Part shown: positions 45,701-53,848 of the stretch, in pieces
How the letters are laid out: every line of letters begins with the position of its first letter
How positions within the stretch are numbered: the first letter of the stretch is position 1
DNA from: Pedobacter petrophilus
GTDB taxonomy: Bacteria > Bacteroidota > Bacteroidia > Sphingobacteriales > Sphingobacteriaceae
Assembly: GCF_009674725.1 (NCBI RefSeq)
Contig: NZ_WKKH01000020.1
Location: 18,229-82,228 of the forward strand
Direction of reading: 5' to 3'
Length of the DNA stretch: 64,000 nt
Position numbers and translations under genes: made by a program
Notes under the pieces: generated by a model
Seen by the model: the letters and a program-made list of their open reading frames with translations, nothing else
Told to the model about the DNA's origin: nothing
Database searches by the model: none

Positions 45701-48700
45701 TTACCGTTCTTCTTCTTACTACGGCTGGAATACCATCGTAGAGATCGACCTGAAAAGGCTGACAGGGGAATCCACCGCTGTGGTGAATGCCTATACTTAC
45801 GAGTTGATGGGTGCCGATGAGGCCGGTGCAACGATCTTACAAAGATTGCTGCAGGCGCTGGATCCGAATTCCGGCAACAACAACAAAGGTATGGTCACCG
45901 ATATTCAGTGGTTGTATGAAGCGGATGGCGGCTTGATGTCGGTAGGAATGGACAGCATGAAGTCATTTATTGTGCAGGCCAACCTTTCTACGGAAACAAA
46001 TCCTTCCAATCAGGCAATGAAAATGGCCCTGATGGCGGTTGAAGAAACTACTTTAGATACCGGAATCCTGAACAGCACCTATGATTTTATCCGCTTGTTA
46101 TGGGAATGCAGCATTACCCGTTCAGGAGGTTATTACTTACTATATAACGAGATTGAAAGCAATAAAGGTTTCCCTGACAGCATATTTGGTAAAGGGGATA
46201 CTGCTACCATCCGCCTGATGGTGACTTATAGCGATGTATTCGCCAATAAGCCAGGCAATTACATGAACTGTGCGGTGACGGGAGATAAAATTGATGTTTC
46301 TTCTTGCGTGGTTTATGCAGAAAGTGCGAAGCAAACCGGGCTGACAGTTTATGTGCAAAATGCACTGGATACCCCATTGATCATCAGTTCGAGGTATAAC
46401 ATCCTGCTCAGTGAGTTTGCGGCGACCAATGCCAATGTGGTTTTAAACACCACTTTAGCACCGGTACCAGTGATTACGTTTAGTGGTTTGGTATATGAGG
46501 TAGGTCGGATCAGTACGGTTAACAATCTGACAAAGATTTCGGCTTATTACAGTGTAAGTGCTACAGATCTTCAGGCTTTAAATCCGCAGATCACAGATTG
46601 GAACAATTTACTATTGTGGCAATTGGTTAGCATTCCTGAGCTTAAATACACGGTTAGCACTGCTTCCGGAGCCCCGGGAAATACTTTTGGAAGCATTGCT
46701 GCTTATTACTTTATAGACATGTCGGTATTGGGATGGGCGGTACGTAATGTGAATAATTTCTTTGGTACAAGTACCCCGTTGACCATCAATGACCAGATTT
46801 TACACAAGGTATCGAATGTGCCACAAGGAGCGGCTGCATTTGAGCTTAACCGTACAAATCCGGTGTTACCAGAGAATTATAAAGTGACCGATCCGGATTA
46901 CGCGAAAATATACCTGGACAATTTGTACAATCTGCTCAGCTACAACGTGATTGAGAACGCTGATTTTGAACCTGGTGAAATCGGATTACCAGCTGGTCCG
47001 GGGACTTCCCAGAGTCAGGATCAGCTGTTAGGAAAAGCAGATGCGGCTCCGATAGAAGAAGAATTATGGGTGTATAACCCGGTGATTCCATTGGCGCAAT
47101 TTGCCAAACCAAACCCTTATATGGAGCTTCCTGAGGAAAATCCAGTGGGTTATCCGGCAGGTTATCCTCAGAAAGACGACAACCCTTATCTGGGTATTGG
47201 CGGACAGGCACAGGTGCATTTTGATTGGGTAGATTACTATGGCAACAACACGATTACGCCATTTAGTGACCCAAGTCTGGATGCACAAACGCCATTGAAC
47301 AATCCACCAGTCCAGATTGCTTATACAGATGAGTTAAAAGGATTGGGTAAATGGCCGAGTCTGGAGCTGAGTTATTTATTTGAGAATGATAAGAATACCG
47401 GCGCTGAGTTGGCTTTAAACTTTAACTTTAATTCCCAAAGGTATGTGCCGCTGGATGTGCCTGCTGATCAGCAGCAAGACTGGAAAGCCAATGCCAGGAA
47501 CGACCTGATCATTTACACGAATATTTATTACCAGATTACGCAGTTGAGCCCTAAGGATGGGCACAATACGCTCAGCGTCAACCTGAGCACTTCGCTGACT
47601 CCGAATAAAGATTATGCGATTGCTGGAACGCAGTTTAACCAGTTGCTTCAGTTTGTAAAAGATACTTATACTTATTTACTGGCCAGATCAAATGAGCAGG
47701 ATGCAACTCCTCCGGTAATGAATCCGATTGTGAATCCAATCAATGCGGCTGATATTGATACGGCATCTATTTTACTATTAACAGTGGATGTGGAATTTGC
47801 CAGGGATTTGGACTTTGTAAACAATGACTTTAAGGATAGCGACCTGGTAACCAATTCAGTTACTTCTGTGAAACCTCAAACGATTATTATTCCACAAGAA
47901 TCTGATCCAACCATACCATCAGGTACCCAGGATGCGAAAACGAGTCCGAATGGCCTGAATGAATTTGCAGCGAAATTTGAGCTGGCTTTCAGCAATCCGG
48001 GGGTTTATCAATTGAAAATTGCGATTGGTACAAATCCGGAGCAGGCAGGAAGCAGCAGCAGCAATCAGGCGGTGTATGTGGTAAGAATGGGCCAACAGGA
48101 AGGACAGGGGATCTATTGGTCGGCTTCAGAAGCCTGTTTCTACCAGTTGACACCGCAATCTATTGACAACCTGGATACCAAAGGGAATGTGCCAGCCGCA
48201 GTGACGGATAAATTAACACCTTTACTGAATGTGGTTTATAACAGCCGGACAGATTTTGATGTACAGCTGAAAACGTTACTTACAGAGGCTGAATTTAAGC
48301 GGTATCAGTACACCATTTATGTGTATAGTTTGCTTCCGGTATTTTATGCACCTAAACCATTAAACACCAGTCTGGTTTCTAAAAACGGGGTTCCGATTCA
48401 GAAATATGTAACCGGTCAGGGGCTGGTAGACAGCTCTGTAGAATTGAATAATTTCGCAGGGATTGACATGGACAACTGGGCGGCGCAATCACTCAATGTC
48501 ATTGATGTATTCCTGACTTCTGATTTCTCAGTGCCAGGATTCCTGGTAGACCAGTTGAAAGCAGATGATGAAAAGATCTGGTTGGGAGAACAGCAGATTG
48601 CTGCCGATACGTTTGTAGAAGCCATTACCAGTGCGAAGAAGAGCCTTGCAGATACGATTTCCAATGAAATTGAATCTATTTTAACCGCGCCGGTGATCAG

Positions 48701-50651
48701 TGATGATCCGGAGAGCCTGGCTAATGCGAAAGAACAGTTTAAACAGCAATTGCTGAATCAGCTGGGAAATGCTTATAATGTGAGTGCTTTGGTACAGACT
48801 AAAGTGGTGGCAAGCTCTGATTTCGTAGGCTTTACTAATAATACCACTCCTCCAAGGTTGTATGGTGTCCCTATGGTAGACAATCCGGCATTCCAGGGGG
48901 TGTCATCGCTGAATCAGGATAGGGTTACCTTGGATGATAACCTGAAAAGCATGTACAGCATCTCTACGGCTAAAGTGCAGCTGAATGCTAAAGATGCAAG
49001 TTCTGAAGATTCTTATTTAACGTTTAGCTTCTCTACAAAGAATGCGAAAGAATACAGCAGTGTAGAACTTAATCTTTCTTATGTAGTGACGCATATAGAG
49101 TTTCAAATCAGTGATGTTCCAGGAATTGAAGGGTACAAAGGTTCTAACTGGCTGACCTTTATTATTCCAGCCGACCTGAACACTCCGGTAAGTCCGGGAT
49201 CAGATCTCCAGGTATTACAACAAAACCTGGGTCTGGTGGATATTCCTATCGTGCTGCGTAATTATCCAACACCACCAACACTGACCACCCAAACCGGGAC
49301 TCCGGTTGATGTTTCGGGAGATACGGAAAACATGAAGTTAGAGAAGGCTTCGCAATGGGATTATACCTATTCTTATACCGAGGATCAGGCTGCACAAGAT
49401 CGGCTATTCTCTGAGATTGAGTTCAACATGGTACCTTTGCCTCAGTCAAGAATGATGGCCGGTGCTTCGCGTGACCTGTTTAACGACATGGCACAACTGG
49501 TGACGGTTTGGCCGCAGATATTAGATGACTTTAACCAATATCTTACTGCAATTACCGCTGCTTCTACTTCGTCAGATCCTAATTTGAAAAATGCTTATTA
49601 CGCATTGCAGGCCTTAGTGATATTAACCAATAATCTGGCAATTGCCTGGAATGATTATACAAGTCTAATTTTAACCTCCGGTAGCGATACCGATACGAAA
49701 CGTGCCTTTGATTTCATGATCGTTCAAACGGATGATAAGGACAATGATAACCGCTTACTGGTAACTGTTGTACCTCCGGATGAGATATCTGAGCAGGATA
49801 TATTGAACTACACCGGAAATAATCAGGATATCGCAGTGACCCTTCCAAATATGCCTGTGGTCAGTATCCCTGACTATACAACTATTCCGGCAACTAATGA
49901 TGATGGTAAGGTGATTCCTAATGCGTATTGGTATCAAACTATAGGTGAAAACCCGGTTTATCTGTCCTGGATAGATTCCTTGTCGATCGCTTCAAGAAAA
50001 GTGAATGTAAATGAGCTGAATATTTTAGAGTTCCAGTATGCCTGGGCTGGATTGTCGATCATTAGAAATGAAGATCTGATCCCTTACAACCCTACAAATC
50101 CTCAATTTATATACCGTAGTCCATTGGTGAAGTTCTCCAATAAGCTGGTGCCGATCCTGAACAATGATTATATCTTTAACATTGCCCGGCTGATGTCCGT
50201 ACCAACGGTACAACACTCGCTTGGGGAGTTGCTGGCTAATTTCTTTGCGGTGTTTTTTGCCAAAGACGAACTGGATCAGCAGCTGATTAAAATGAGTGCA
50301 ACCTGGAACTATCCGATATTGCAGAGCGAGTCGATCCAGACAAACCCATTGGTATTACCGGCAGCGATTCAATTGCCAATATTGCTGGCACCGCCGTTTA
50401 ATTTTGCTATCCCAGTAGATTTTATGATTCCGGCAGGAGGTTGTTCGGCTACGGTAAGTCCAACAGACTCCTTTGTATGTAAGTTATCTGCCGCAATCAA
50501 GACCTGGTATAAGCAGAATAATCCTACTACAGCTAATGCCTGGCTGCAATTGGACATGTCTGTTTTCTCTTCCTTAACTGAAGTTAAACTGCCATTGATC
50601 GATTTGAAGAACATTGTTTTATTTTATAGCGATATTAATGATTTGACCTAA
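39744..50651 (+). CDS. Giant 3635-residue protein with LysM-like segments, function unknown
   Basis: One uninterrupted frame of 10.9 kb, without signal peptide or recognised enzyme motif. Residues ~1-1210 are long runs of alternating hydrophobic strands with repeated IPPSLLLVEFTSF / LPDSFLPSYLKITQF type segments and an acidic spacer EEDEDEDGD near 262. LysM-like stretches occur at ~1530-1730 (YTVNAGDTLKAVAAGLN, YTIVPGDTLTSMAENL) and ~2245-2350 (ISAYYSVSATDLQALNPQI). The last ~1300 residues are mixed alpha/beta with many low-complexity-free strands. The strand-repeat part could form a long beta groove or barrel-like scaffold, but this is speculation. Last gene of the cluster; a terminator follows. 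Confidence 0.75.
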   Translation: MSLQPLADEFKQQASQNNGNITVNAASFTKAGLSVPADLDLMLTAGYQLAADSSLLIDTSGTTINDPVGNTLTITGAASVLQVEASNTAVSFVVTDDGLGNVQFVIVITLSNWTFATSWPFMVGGIYSDLPYTHPTLIFSSASQSQYLWQQNEISLVAGQNFAGLIQLTGILAPIVNFLIGWVNGKQIALSGKLDPSQVNNDTILYPEMDLKVMLDVQVIPFSFLIVKSPAIGFKIETVDDAETEARMIAMDGTESMLVLEEDEDEDGDIVQLSSLYFELQLLLGTTIQMDFSTSVTPDQNTYFLGVTPDPSTPLTPLNLFSLMAGNNWFTILPPALQQYLNAIAFKGFATTVSFNNGFTIESASATVGSTQQWVLFENFIINEFDVTWLIIGPGKINSQLIHLNASVDFFPTIFKGGFDVEITSDLTLSASFEGSVTFNDLMKAITNGAIDIPPSLLLVEFTSFGIAMDINNKYYEFYANTNINLNFITNISVTNGSLKITSSTPTSGEGKSVFTAAVNGLFAIGGLQLNVDVNYSSAAAGGWNLSIAMPAGKNLDLGALIKQLFNAIDLPDSFLPSYLKITQFSLVSYVPNAATGTSTYEVKTAIVWKFTFPIIDQPINILANLRLKYESTPSANGPAVTSYEGAIAGTVTLEYFNAEVNIGYDFSKNNQLLSIQWEGFITEYNVTEASKTITFRIEKWSVGSLITSFMKMMGDPTFELDSPWDLLNDLSLDGFSVTYDLDTKDIKVNYKFGKSLNLIFITINGISLTKNSTGVFIAFDGSSPVPGVNDSNLFKPEKGGQDINKMPEVPGQGSEYFGLYLLAMGQHVELANSASYQSIKEVTDAMQKAFTEPEPGTIPIGPGNTLLSFNEDSNWLIATSFGVLNVGTKDKPVWTVDAQIVFNDPNLYGLRIALSGDKAKVLKGLVFEIMYKKISDSIGVYQMDLTLPDKLRNLQFGAVNITLPCISLEIYTNGDFKVDIGFPHNMDFSRSFTLQAIVPPGIPAMGSGGLYFGKLSSATTTLVPATSYGNFNPVLVFGIGLQVGVGYSVDYGIMSAGFSLTLFGIIEGVIASYHPYQGSLEGQEKNLQTVETSYYYYLKGTVGIIGKLYGSIDFGIISASVNITITIYVQAVFEAYNKIPLAIVAAVDVRVSARLNLGLFKITIHFSFTATIRQDLTIGTDNRAAAPWNKDLTVASAASALEMPQYRMMSGKTARPRLQFNTILATGSEEALPVLNLYFVPHLTVSAPKGSDHLNSQQAQYVATLFIDAPDPNGQGDGTTSFERMSSDFFRWLVANYIDPNAGLTTRSEIDAQGISKLDLDNLIALLSNEDNPFPIPTADLLTFLQSSFAAVNIQNLGEDLPSAAIFPMFYDLSLNVPGIPLHIDFSQYNMATAEYLEEVKKWFAELEVSVSEESNSAPQAKIADAAEPSYSMSTFVFEDYFVLIGKQLAGYGSDAMNNFTYKINNTDDKVAVDRSLQVMTSWANGLTANGYSNHVILQDIAVANQNHPLTAGVSLQITGHMRLIASADTFSSVAMLYAITPAMLIVQNGTVPSLLAPGQAVKYNGNSYTVNAGDTLKAVAAGLNTTLALLSGDLVFQKTAVTQPGGWLIIGAAVYTAKNEDTFTSVVTNIYKNVDVAGLLMQNQVTPGLFISGNTFVYDSKLYTIVPGDTLTSMAENLTVATKTTVTPENLAADPVVQALNIQPLGQLLIPPFLYSAVTFDDPAQADTLLSLSVTYSTTVALMASNYSNQNITDLFYNGEGYSSANIPGLEILDVSSILAYFTENGCYGQLSGMASRYQLHGMRLPTNLPGLTLSAGSPCPTDSDCALFALTGQEFVLPADVAKGFEIQLINSSLSWLQIDGKTMNEPGGNMLSVTLDDPDIEQINTLLNYAQQTGIKPEVLSLTPMKPYDLLPLQYTFQTVTKWQSSGKVILPYGSIGSQNDISPLIWMFPSGMLAQLALPKLAGSMFGVQIGQYDAAKGMMNYRSSSYYGWNTIVEIDLKRLTGESTAVVNAYTYELMGADEAGATILQRLLQALDPNSGNNNKGMVTDIQWLYEADGGLMSVGMDSMKSFIVQANLSTETNPSNQAMKMALMAVEETTLDTGILNSTYDFIRLLWECSITRSGGYYLLYNEIESNKGFPDSIFGKGDTATIRLMVTYSDVFANKPGNYMNCAVTGDKIDVSSCVVYAESAKQTGLTVYVQNALDTPLIISSRYNILLSEFAATNANVVLNTTLAPVPVITFSGLVYEVGRISTVNNLTKISAYYSVSATDLQALNPQITDWNNLLLWQLVSIPELKYTVSTASGAPGNTFGSIAAYYFIDMSVLGWAVRNVNNFFGTSTPLTINDQILHKVSNVPQGAAAFELNRTNPVLPENYKVTDPDYAKIYLDNLYNLLSYNVIENADFEPGEIGLPAGPGTSQSQDQLLGKADAAPIEEELWVYNPVIPLAQFAKPNPYMELPEENPVGYPAGYPQKDDNPYLGIGGQAQVHFDWVDYYGNNTITPFSDPSLDAQTPLNNPPVQIAYTDELKGLGKWPSLELSYLFENDKNTGAELALNFNFNSQRYVPLDVPADQQQDWKANARNDLIIYTNIYYQITQLSPKDGHNTLSVNLSTSLTPNKDYAIAGTQFNQLLQFVKDTYTYLLARSNEQDATPPVMNPIVNPINAADIDTASILLLTVDVEFARDLDFVNNDFKDSDLVTNSVTSVKPQTIIIPQESDPTIPSGTQDAKTSPNGLNEFAAKFELAFSNPGVYQLKIAIGTNPEQAGSSSSNQAVYVVRMGQQEGQGIYWSASEACFYQLTPQSIDNLDTKGNVPAAVTDKLTPLLNVVYNSRTDFDVQLKTLLTEAEFKRYQYTIYVYSLLPVFYAPKPLNTSLVSKNGVPIQKYVTGQGLVDSSVELNNFAGIDMDNWAAQSLNVIDVFLTSDFSVPGFLVDQLKADDEKIWLGEQQIAADTFVEAITSAKKSLADTISNEIESILTAPVISDDPESLANAKEQFKQQLLNQLGNAYNVSALVQTKVVASSDFVGFTNNTTPPRLYGVPMVDNPAFQGVSSLNQDRVTLDDNLKSMYSISTAKVQLNAKDASSEDSYLTFSFSTKNAKEYSSVELNLSYVVTHIEFQISDVPGIEGYKGSNWLTFIIPADLNTPVSPGSDLQVLQQNLGLVDIPIVLRNYPTPPTLTTQTGTPVDVSGDTENMKLEKASQWDYTYSYTEDQAAQDRLFSEIEFNMVPLPQSRMMAGASRDLFNDMAQLVTVWPQILDDFNQYLTAITAASTSSDPNLKNAYYALQALVILTNNLAIAWNDYTSLILTSGSDTDTKRAFDFMIVQTDDKDNDNRLLVTVVPPDEISEQDILNYTGNNQDIAVTLPNMPVVSIPDYTTIPATNDDGKVIPNAYWYQTIGENPVYLSWIDSLSIASRKVNVNELNILEFQYAWAGLSIIRNEDLIPYNPTNPQFIYRSPLVKFSNKLVPILNNDYIFNIARLMSVPTVQHSLGELLANFFAVFFAKDELDQQLIKMSATWNYPILQSESIQTNPLVLPAAIQLPILLAPPFNFAIPVDFMIPAGGCSATVSPTDSFVCKLSAAIKTWYKQNNPTTANAWLQLDMSVFSSLTEVKLPLIDLKNIVLFYSDINDLT

Positions 50652-50807
50652 GCGGCTTGTTTTAATGAATAGTCATCTCCCTTGCCCAGGCAGGGGAGAT
50701 GTAATGGATGGTGGGAACTGAAATACCGGTTTAATTAACGAAATAATAGATGTTTACTCACCAAAGTTTTGTGAATTCATGCGATTTTTGGCAATTCGCT
50801 AAAAGCA

Positions 50808-50840
50808 AAAACCCTGCTAATCCTGCGATTGCAGGGTTTT
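50808..50840. terminator. Terminator between the giant gene and tRNA-Lys
   Basis: Arms AAAACCCTGC / GCAGGGTTTT with a 13-base loop; on the minus strand a T-rich tail follows. It lies 23 bases beyond the tRNA 3' end and about 155 bases beyond the giant gene's stop, so it can serve both strands. Confidence 0.85.
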
Positions 50841-50863
50841 ATACGTTTTGATAGTCTTTGGTG

Positions 50864-50936
50864 TGATCCCGCTGGGATTCGAACCCAGGACCACTACATT
50901 AAAAGTGTAATGCTCTACCAGCTGAGCTACGGAATC
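50864..50936 (-). tRNA. tRNA-Lys (anticodon TTT)
   Basis: Minus-strand sequence folds into a full cloverleaf. The acceptor arms GATTCCG / CGGGATC pair with one G-T, the D-arm is AGCTCAGCTGGTAGAGC, the anticodon loop CTTTTAA has anticodon TTT, and the T-arm contains GGTTCGAATCC. The CCA end is not encoded. Confidence 0.95.
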
Positions 50937-50975
50937 TACTTTGCTTAAAACGTCTTCGTTTCCTTTAAAGTGATG

Positions 50976-51006
50976 CAAATATAGGGTTCAGTTCCATCTG
51001 ATGCAA
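50976..51006 (-). promoter_or_regulatory. Promoter of tRNA-Lys
   Basis: On the minus strand TTG, a 20-base spacer and TATATTTG, an exact TAnnTTTG -7 box. The start point would fall about 34 bases upstream of the mature tRNA. The rest of the 50937-51111 gap is AT-rich. Confidence 0.7.
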
Positions 51007-51111
51007 ATAAAAAATCTGGAAAAGTGCTACTGTATTGATTTATAAGGGGATTAATTATTGGTAACCATTTTTTTAAAGATATTTGATAATTTTAGTCGCT
51101 AATCTTGACAT

Positions 51112-52224
51112 ATGAATAAACTAAAAATCTTTTTCTGTCTACCCGTCATTGCATTAATTACGTGTTGTAAGGAACCAAAAGAACAGGAGGCCAGTAAAAG
51201 AAAACAAGATTCATTGGCCTCTTGTGAGAAAAATCTGCCTAGTCGTTTCGGTACAATAAGAGATACGGCTAATTTTGCGGTGAATCAAGCCACCCGTGAT
51301 GGAATGGTGTTGATTCCGGCAGGAACATTTGAAATGGGTGCATCAGATCAGGAAGGGCGAGAAGACGAATACCCAAAACATCAGGTGAGATTAAATGCCT
51401 TCTGGATGGACGCAACAGAAGTAACCAATGCAAGTTTCGCGAAATTTGTTGCGGCCACAGGCTATGTCACTACTGCCGAGCGAAAGCCGAATTGGGAAGA
51501 GATGGCAAAGCAGCTCCCGCCGGGAACGCCCAAACCGCCCGATAGTATACTAGTAGCCGCATCGCTGGTTTTTTATCAACCCAAAACAATCTATGGCTTA
51601 AACGATGCCTCGCAATGGTGGCGTTGGGTGAAGGGCGCAAGTTGGAAACATCCAAAGGGATTAAACAGTAACATCAATGGAAAAGACCGTGAACCGGTGG
51701 TTCAGGTATCATGGGATGATGCCATGGCTTATTGCAAATGGGTAGGGAAGCGTTTGCCAACAGAAGCAGAATGGGAATATGCAGCGAGGGGAGGGCTAAA
51801 AAATGGAAAATATCCGTGGGGAAATGAGGACATAGAAACGGCCAGTCCGAAAGCAAATACCTGGCAGGGGAGTTTTCCGGTAACCAATACAGTTTGGGAT
51901 AAGTTTTCCGGGCTTGCCAGAGTAAAAAGTTTCAAGCCGAATGCCTATGGTTTATATGATATGGCGGGCAATGTTTGGGAATGGTGTAGCGACTGGTATC
52001 GCCCTGATTATTACAAAACACTAAAAGGGATAACCTCAAATCCTAAGGGGCCTGGAGATAGTTATGATCCCATGGAGCCTACTATTCCAAAAAAAGTGGT
52101 TCGAGGTGGGTCGTTTATGTGTAATGCTTCTTATTGTAAAGGGTATCGAGTTACGTCACGGATGAAAACATCGATTGATACTGGCTTAGAACATACTGGT
52201 TTTCGTTGTGTAGCTGATAATTGA
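51112..52224 (+). CDS. Formylglycine-generating enzyme family lipoprotein (both active-site Cys present)
   Basis: A 370-residue SUMF1/FGE-type protein. The N-terminus (MNKLKIFFCLPVIALITCC) reads as a lipoprotein signal, with Cys18 or 19 as anchor, so it sits in the cell envelope. FGE motifs are VLIPAGTFEMGASD, LNAFWMDATEVTNASFA, PVVQVSWDDAMAYCKWVGKRLPTEAEWEYAARGG, GLYDMAGNVWEW and RGGSFMCNASYC, ending TGFRC. Cys337 and Cys342 match the catalytic pair of true FGE enzymes, which convert sulfatase Cys to formylglycine. Many bacterial relatives lack them, so activity is plausible. No sulfatase gene is in the window. Confidence 0.88.
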   Translation: MNKLKIFFCLPVIALITCCKEPKEQEASKRKQDSLASCEKNLPSRFGTIRDTANFAVNQATRDGMVLIPAGTFEMGASDQEGREDEYPKHQVRLNAFWMDATEVTNASFAKFVAATGYVTTAERKPNWEEMAKQLPPGTPKPPDSILVAASLVFYQPKTIYGLNDASQWWRWVKGASWKHPKGLNSNINGKDREPVVQVSWDDAMAYCKWVGKRLPTEAEWEYAARGGLKNGKYPWGNEDIETASPKANTWQGSFPVTNTVWDKFSGLARVKSFKPNAYGLYDMAGNVWEWCSDWYRPDYYKTLKGITSNPKGPGDSYDPMEPTIPKKVVRGGSFMCNASYCKGYRVTSRMKTSIDTGLEHTGFRCVADN

Positions 52225-52349
52225 AGTTAATTTGAATTAAATGTGAGTTTAAATCTGTATCTCGATAACATTATGTATCGATTTCATTTCTAAATCAGAA
52301 AAATAATTGGTTATTTTGGCCAAACCATTCAAATTCACAAACCAAACTC

Positions 52350-53687
52350 ATGTCAGATTCTCAAAAATCGCAGAATTATACTTTTGCATTGTTCGTTATC
52401 GGTGTTCTCTTTTTTATTTTCGGTTTTATTACCTGGGCAAATAGTCAACTTATTCCTTATTTAAAAATAGCTTGTCAACTTTCCAGCACCGAATCTTATT
52501 ATGTAGCCTCTGCATTTTTTGCTGCTTATTTTGTAATGTCGATTCCCTCTTCCTTTGTACTAAAGTTCACGGGATTTAAGAAGGGAATGTCGGTAGGTTT
52601 GTTTACCATGGCTATTGGTGCTGCAATATTTATTCCTGCGGCCTACGCCAGAAGTTTTCCCACATTCTTAATCGGCTTGTTTGTTATTGGCAGTGGTTTG
52701 GCGCTACTTCAAACGGCATCCAACCCTTATGCTGCGGCAATAGGTCCGAAAGAAAGTGCCGCAAAACGCATAAGTATTTTAGGAATCTGCAATAAAATTG
52801 CCGGTATCCTGGCAGTTTACGTATTGGGGAGCATTATTTTGAAAGACAGCGATGCTTTTGAAGCCAGTTTGAAAACGATGGATGAAGTGGCTAAAAACAC
52901 TGCTTTGGATGCTCTTGCGCAAAAAGTGGTATTGCCTTATGTTTTTATCGCTGCGTCATTCGCGATTGTAGGAATCCTGTTATTTTTTGTGCAACTTCCT
53001 GAAGTGGAGGAAGAGCAGGATATTTTAGATCTTGATGCTCTGCCTCAAAACGCACAGGTAGCAGCTGCTAATAAAAACGTATTCAATTTTCCTCATTTAA
53101 TCGTCGGCGTTTTTGCTTTGTTTTTCTACGTAGGGATGGAAGTAATCAGTTACGATACTTTTGCCGGTCTCGGAACTCATCTGGGTTATAAACTGGATAT
53201 TTCGAAAAGTTTTGCCACCTACACCGGTTACGGCTTATTGCTCGGCTATACCATTGGCATCATTTCTATTCCCAGGTTTATTTCACAAAGAAATGCCTTA
53301 ATTGTTTCCTGTTTGCTCAGCATCGCTTTGGTAATTTTAGTCGTATTGATTAAGGCGAATCCGGGTCTTACTACACTTCACTTATTCGGCAGTGATTTTA
53401 GTTTGCCTACACATCCGGCAGTTTGGATTTTTGCACTTTTGGGTTTTTCAAACTCCGTAATGTGGCCTGCTATCTTCCCAATGGCAATAGATGGTCTCGG
53501 TAAATTCACTAAAATGGGGTCGGCATTGCTGATAATGGCCATCGTTGGCGGCGCAATTCTTCCGCCGGTTTACGGCTACATATCTGAAACCATAGGCAAC
53601 GGACAAACAGCATATCTGATGATGATTCCTGCTTATTTGTTTATCCTTTACTTCGCTGTGAGTGGCTACCGTTTAGGTAAGAAGTAA
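52350..53687 (+). CDS. FHS-family sugar MFS transporter (GluP/FucP type)
   Basis: A 445-residue inner-membrane transporter with 12 hydrophobic segments. The signature NPYAAAIGPKESAAKRISILGICNKIAG places it in the fucose-galactose-glucose:H+ symporter group, and LFFIFGFITWANSQLIPYLK at the N-terminus fits as well. The central acidic loop (about residues 205-250) is typical. Likely takes up glucose or galactose; FHS members differ in sugar choice. Expressed alone, between the FGE gene and gmhB. Confidence 0.88.
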   Translation: MSDSQKSQNYTFALFVIGVLFFIFGFITWANSQLIPYLKIACQLSSTESYYVASAFFAAYFVMSIPSSFVLKFTGFKKGMSVGLFTMAIGAAIFIPAAYARSFPTFLIGLFVIGSGLALLQTASNPYAAAIGPKESAAKRISILGICNKIAGILAVYVLGSIILKDSDAFEASLKTMDEVAKNTALDALAQKVVLPYVFIAASFAIVGILLFFVQLPEVEEEQDILDLDALPQNAQVAAANKNVFNFPHLIVGVFALFFYVGMEVISYDTFAGLGTHLGYKLDISKSFATYTGYGLLLGYTIGIISIPRFISQRNALIVSCLLSIALVILVVLIKANPGLTTLHLFGSDFSLPTHPAVWIFALLGFSNSVMWPAIFPMAIDGLGKFTKMGSALLIMAIVGGAILPPVYGYISETIGNGQTAYLMMIPAYLFILYFAVSGYRLGKK

Positions 53688-53848
53688 ACTTCTGTTCAGA
53701 AAATCTGATTAAATATAGACTAAGGGGCAACGTTGACCCTGAAAGATCAGTTTAATTTTTTTTATGCCATTAATTTTGACTTATTTTGAAGTTTCATTTA
53801 CGTAAAACTTAATCCGTAAAGTTTAAGTTTCAAATATTAAATTCCCAA

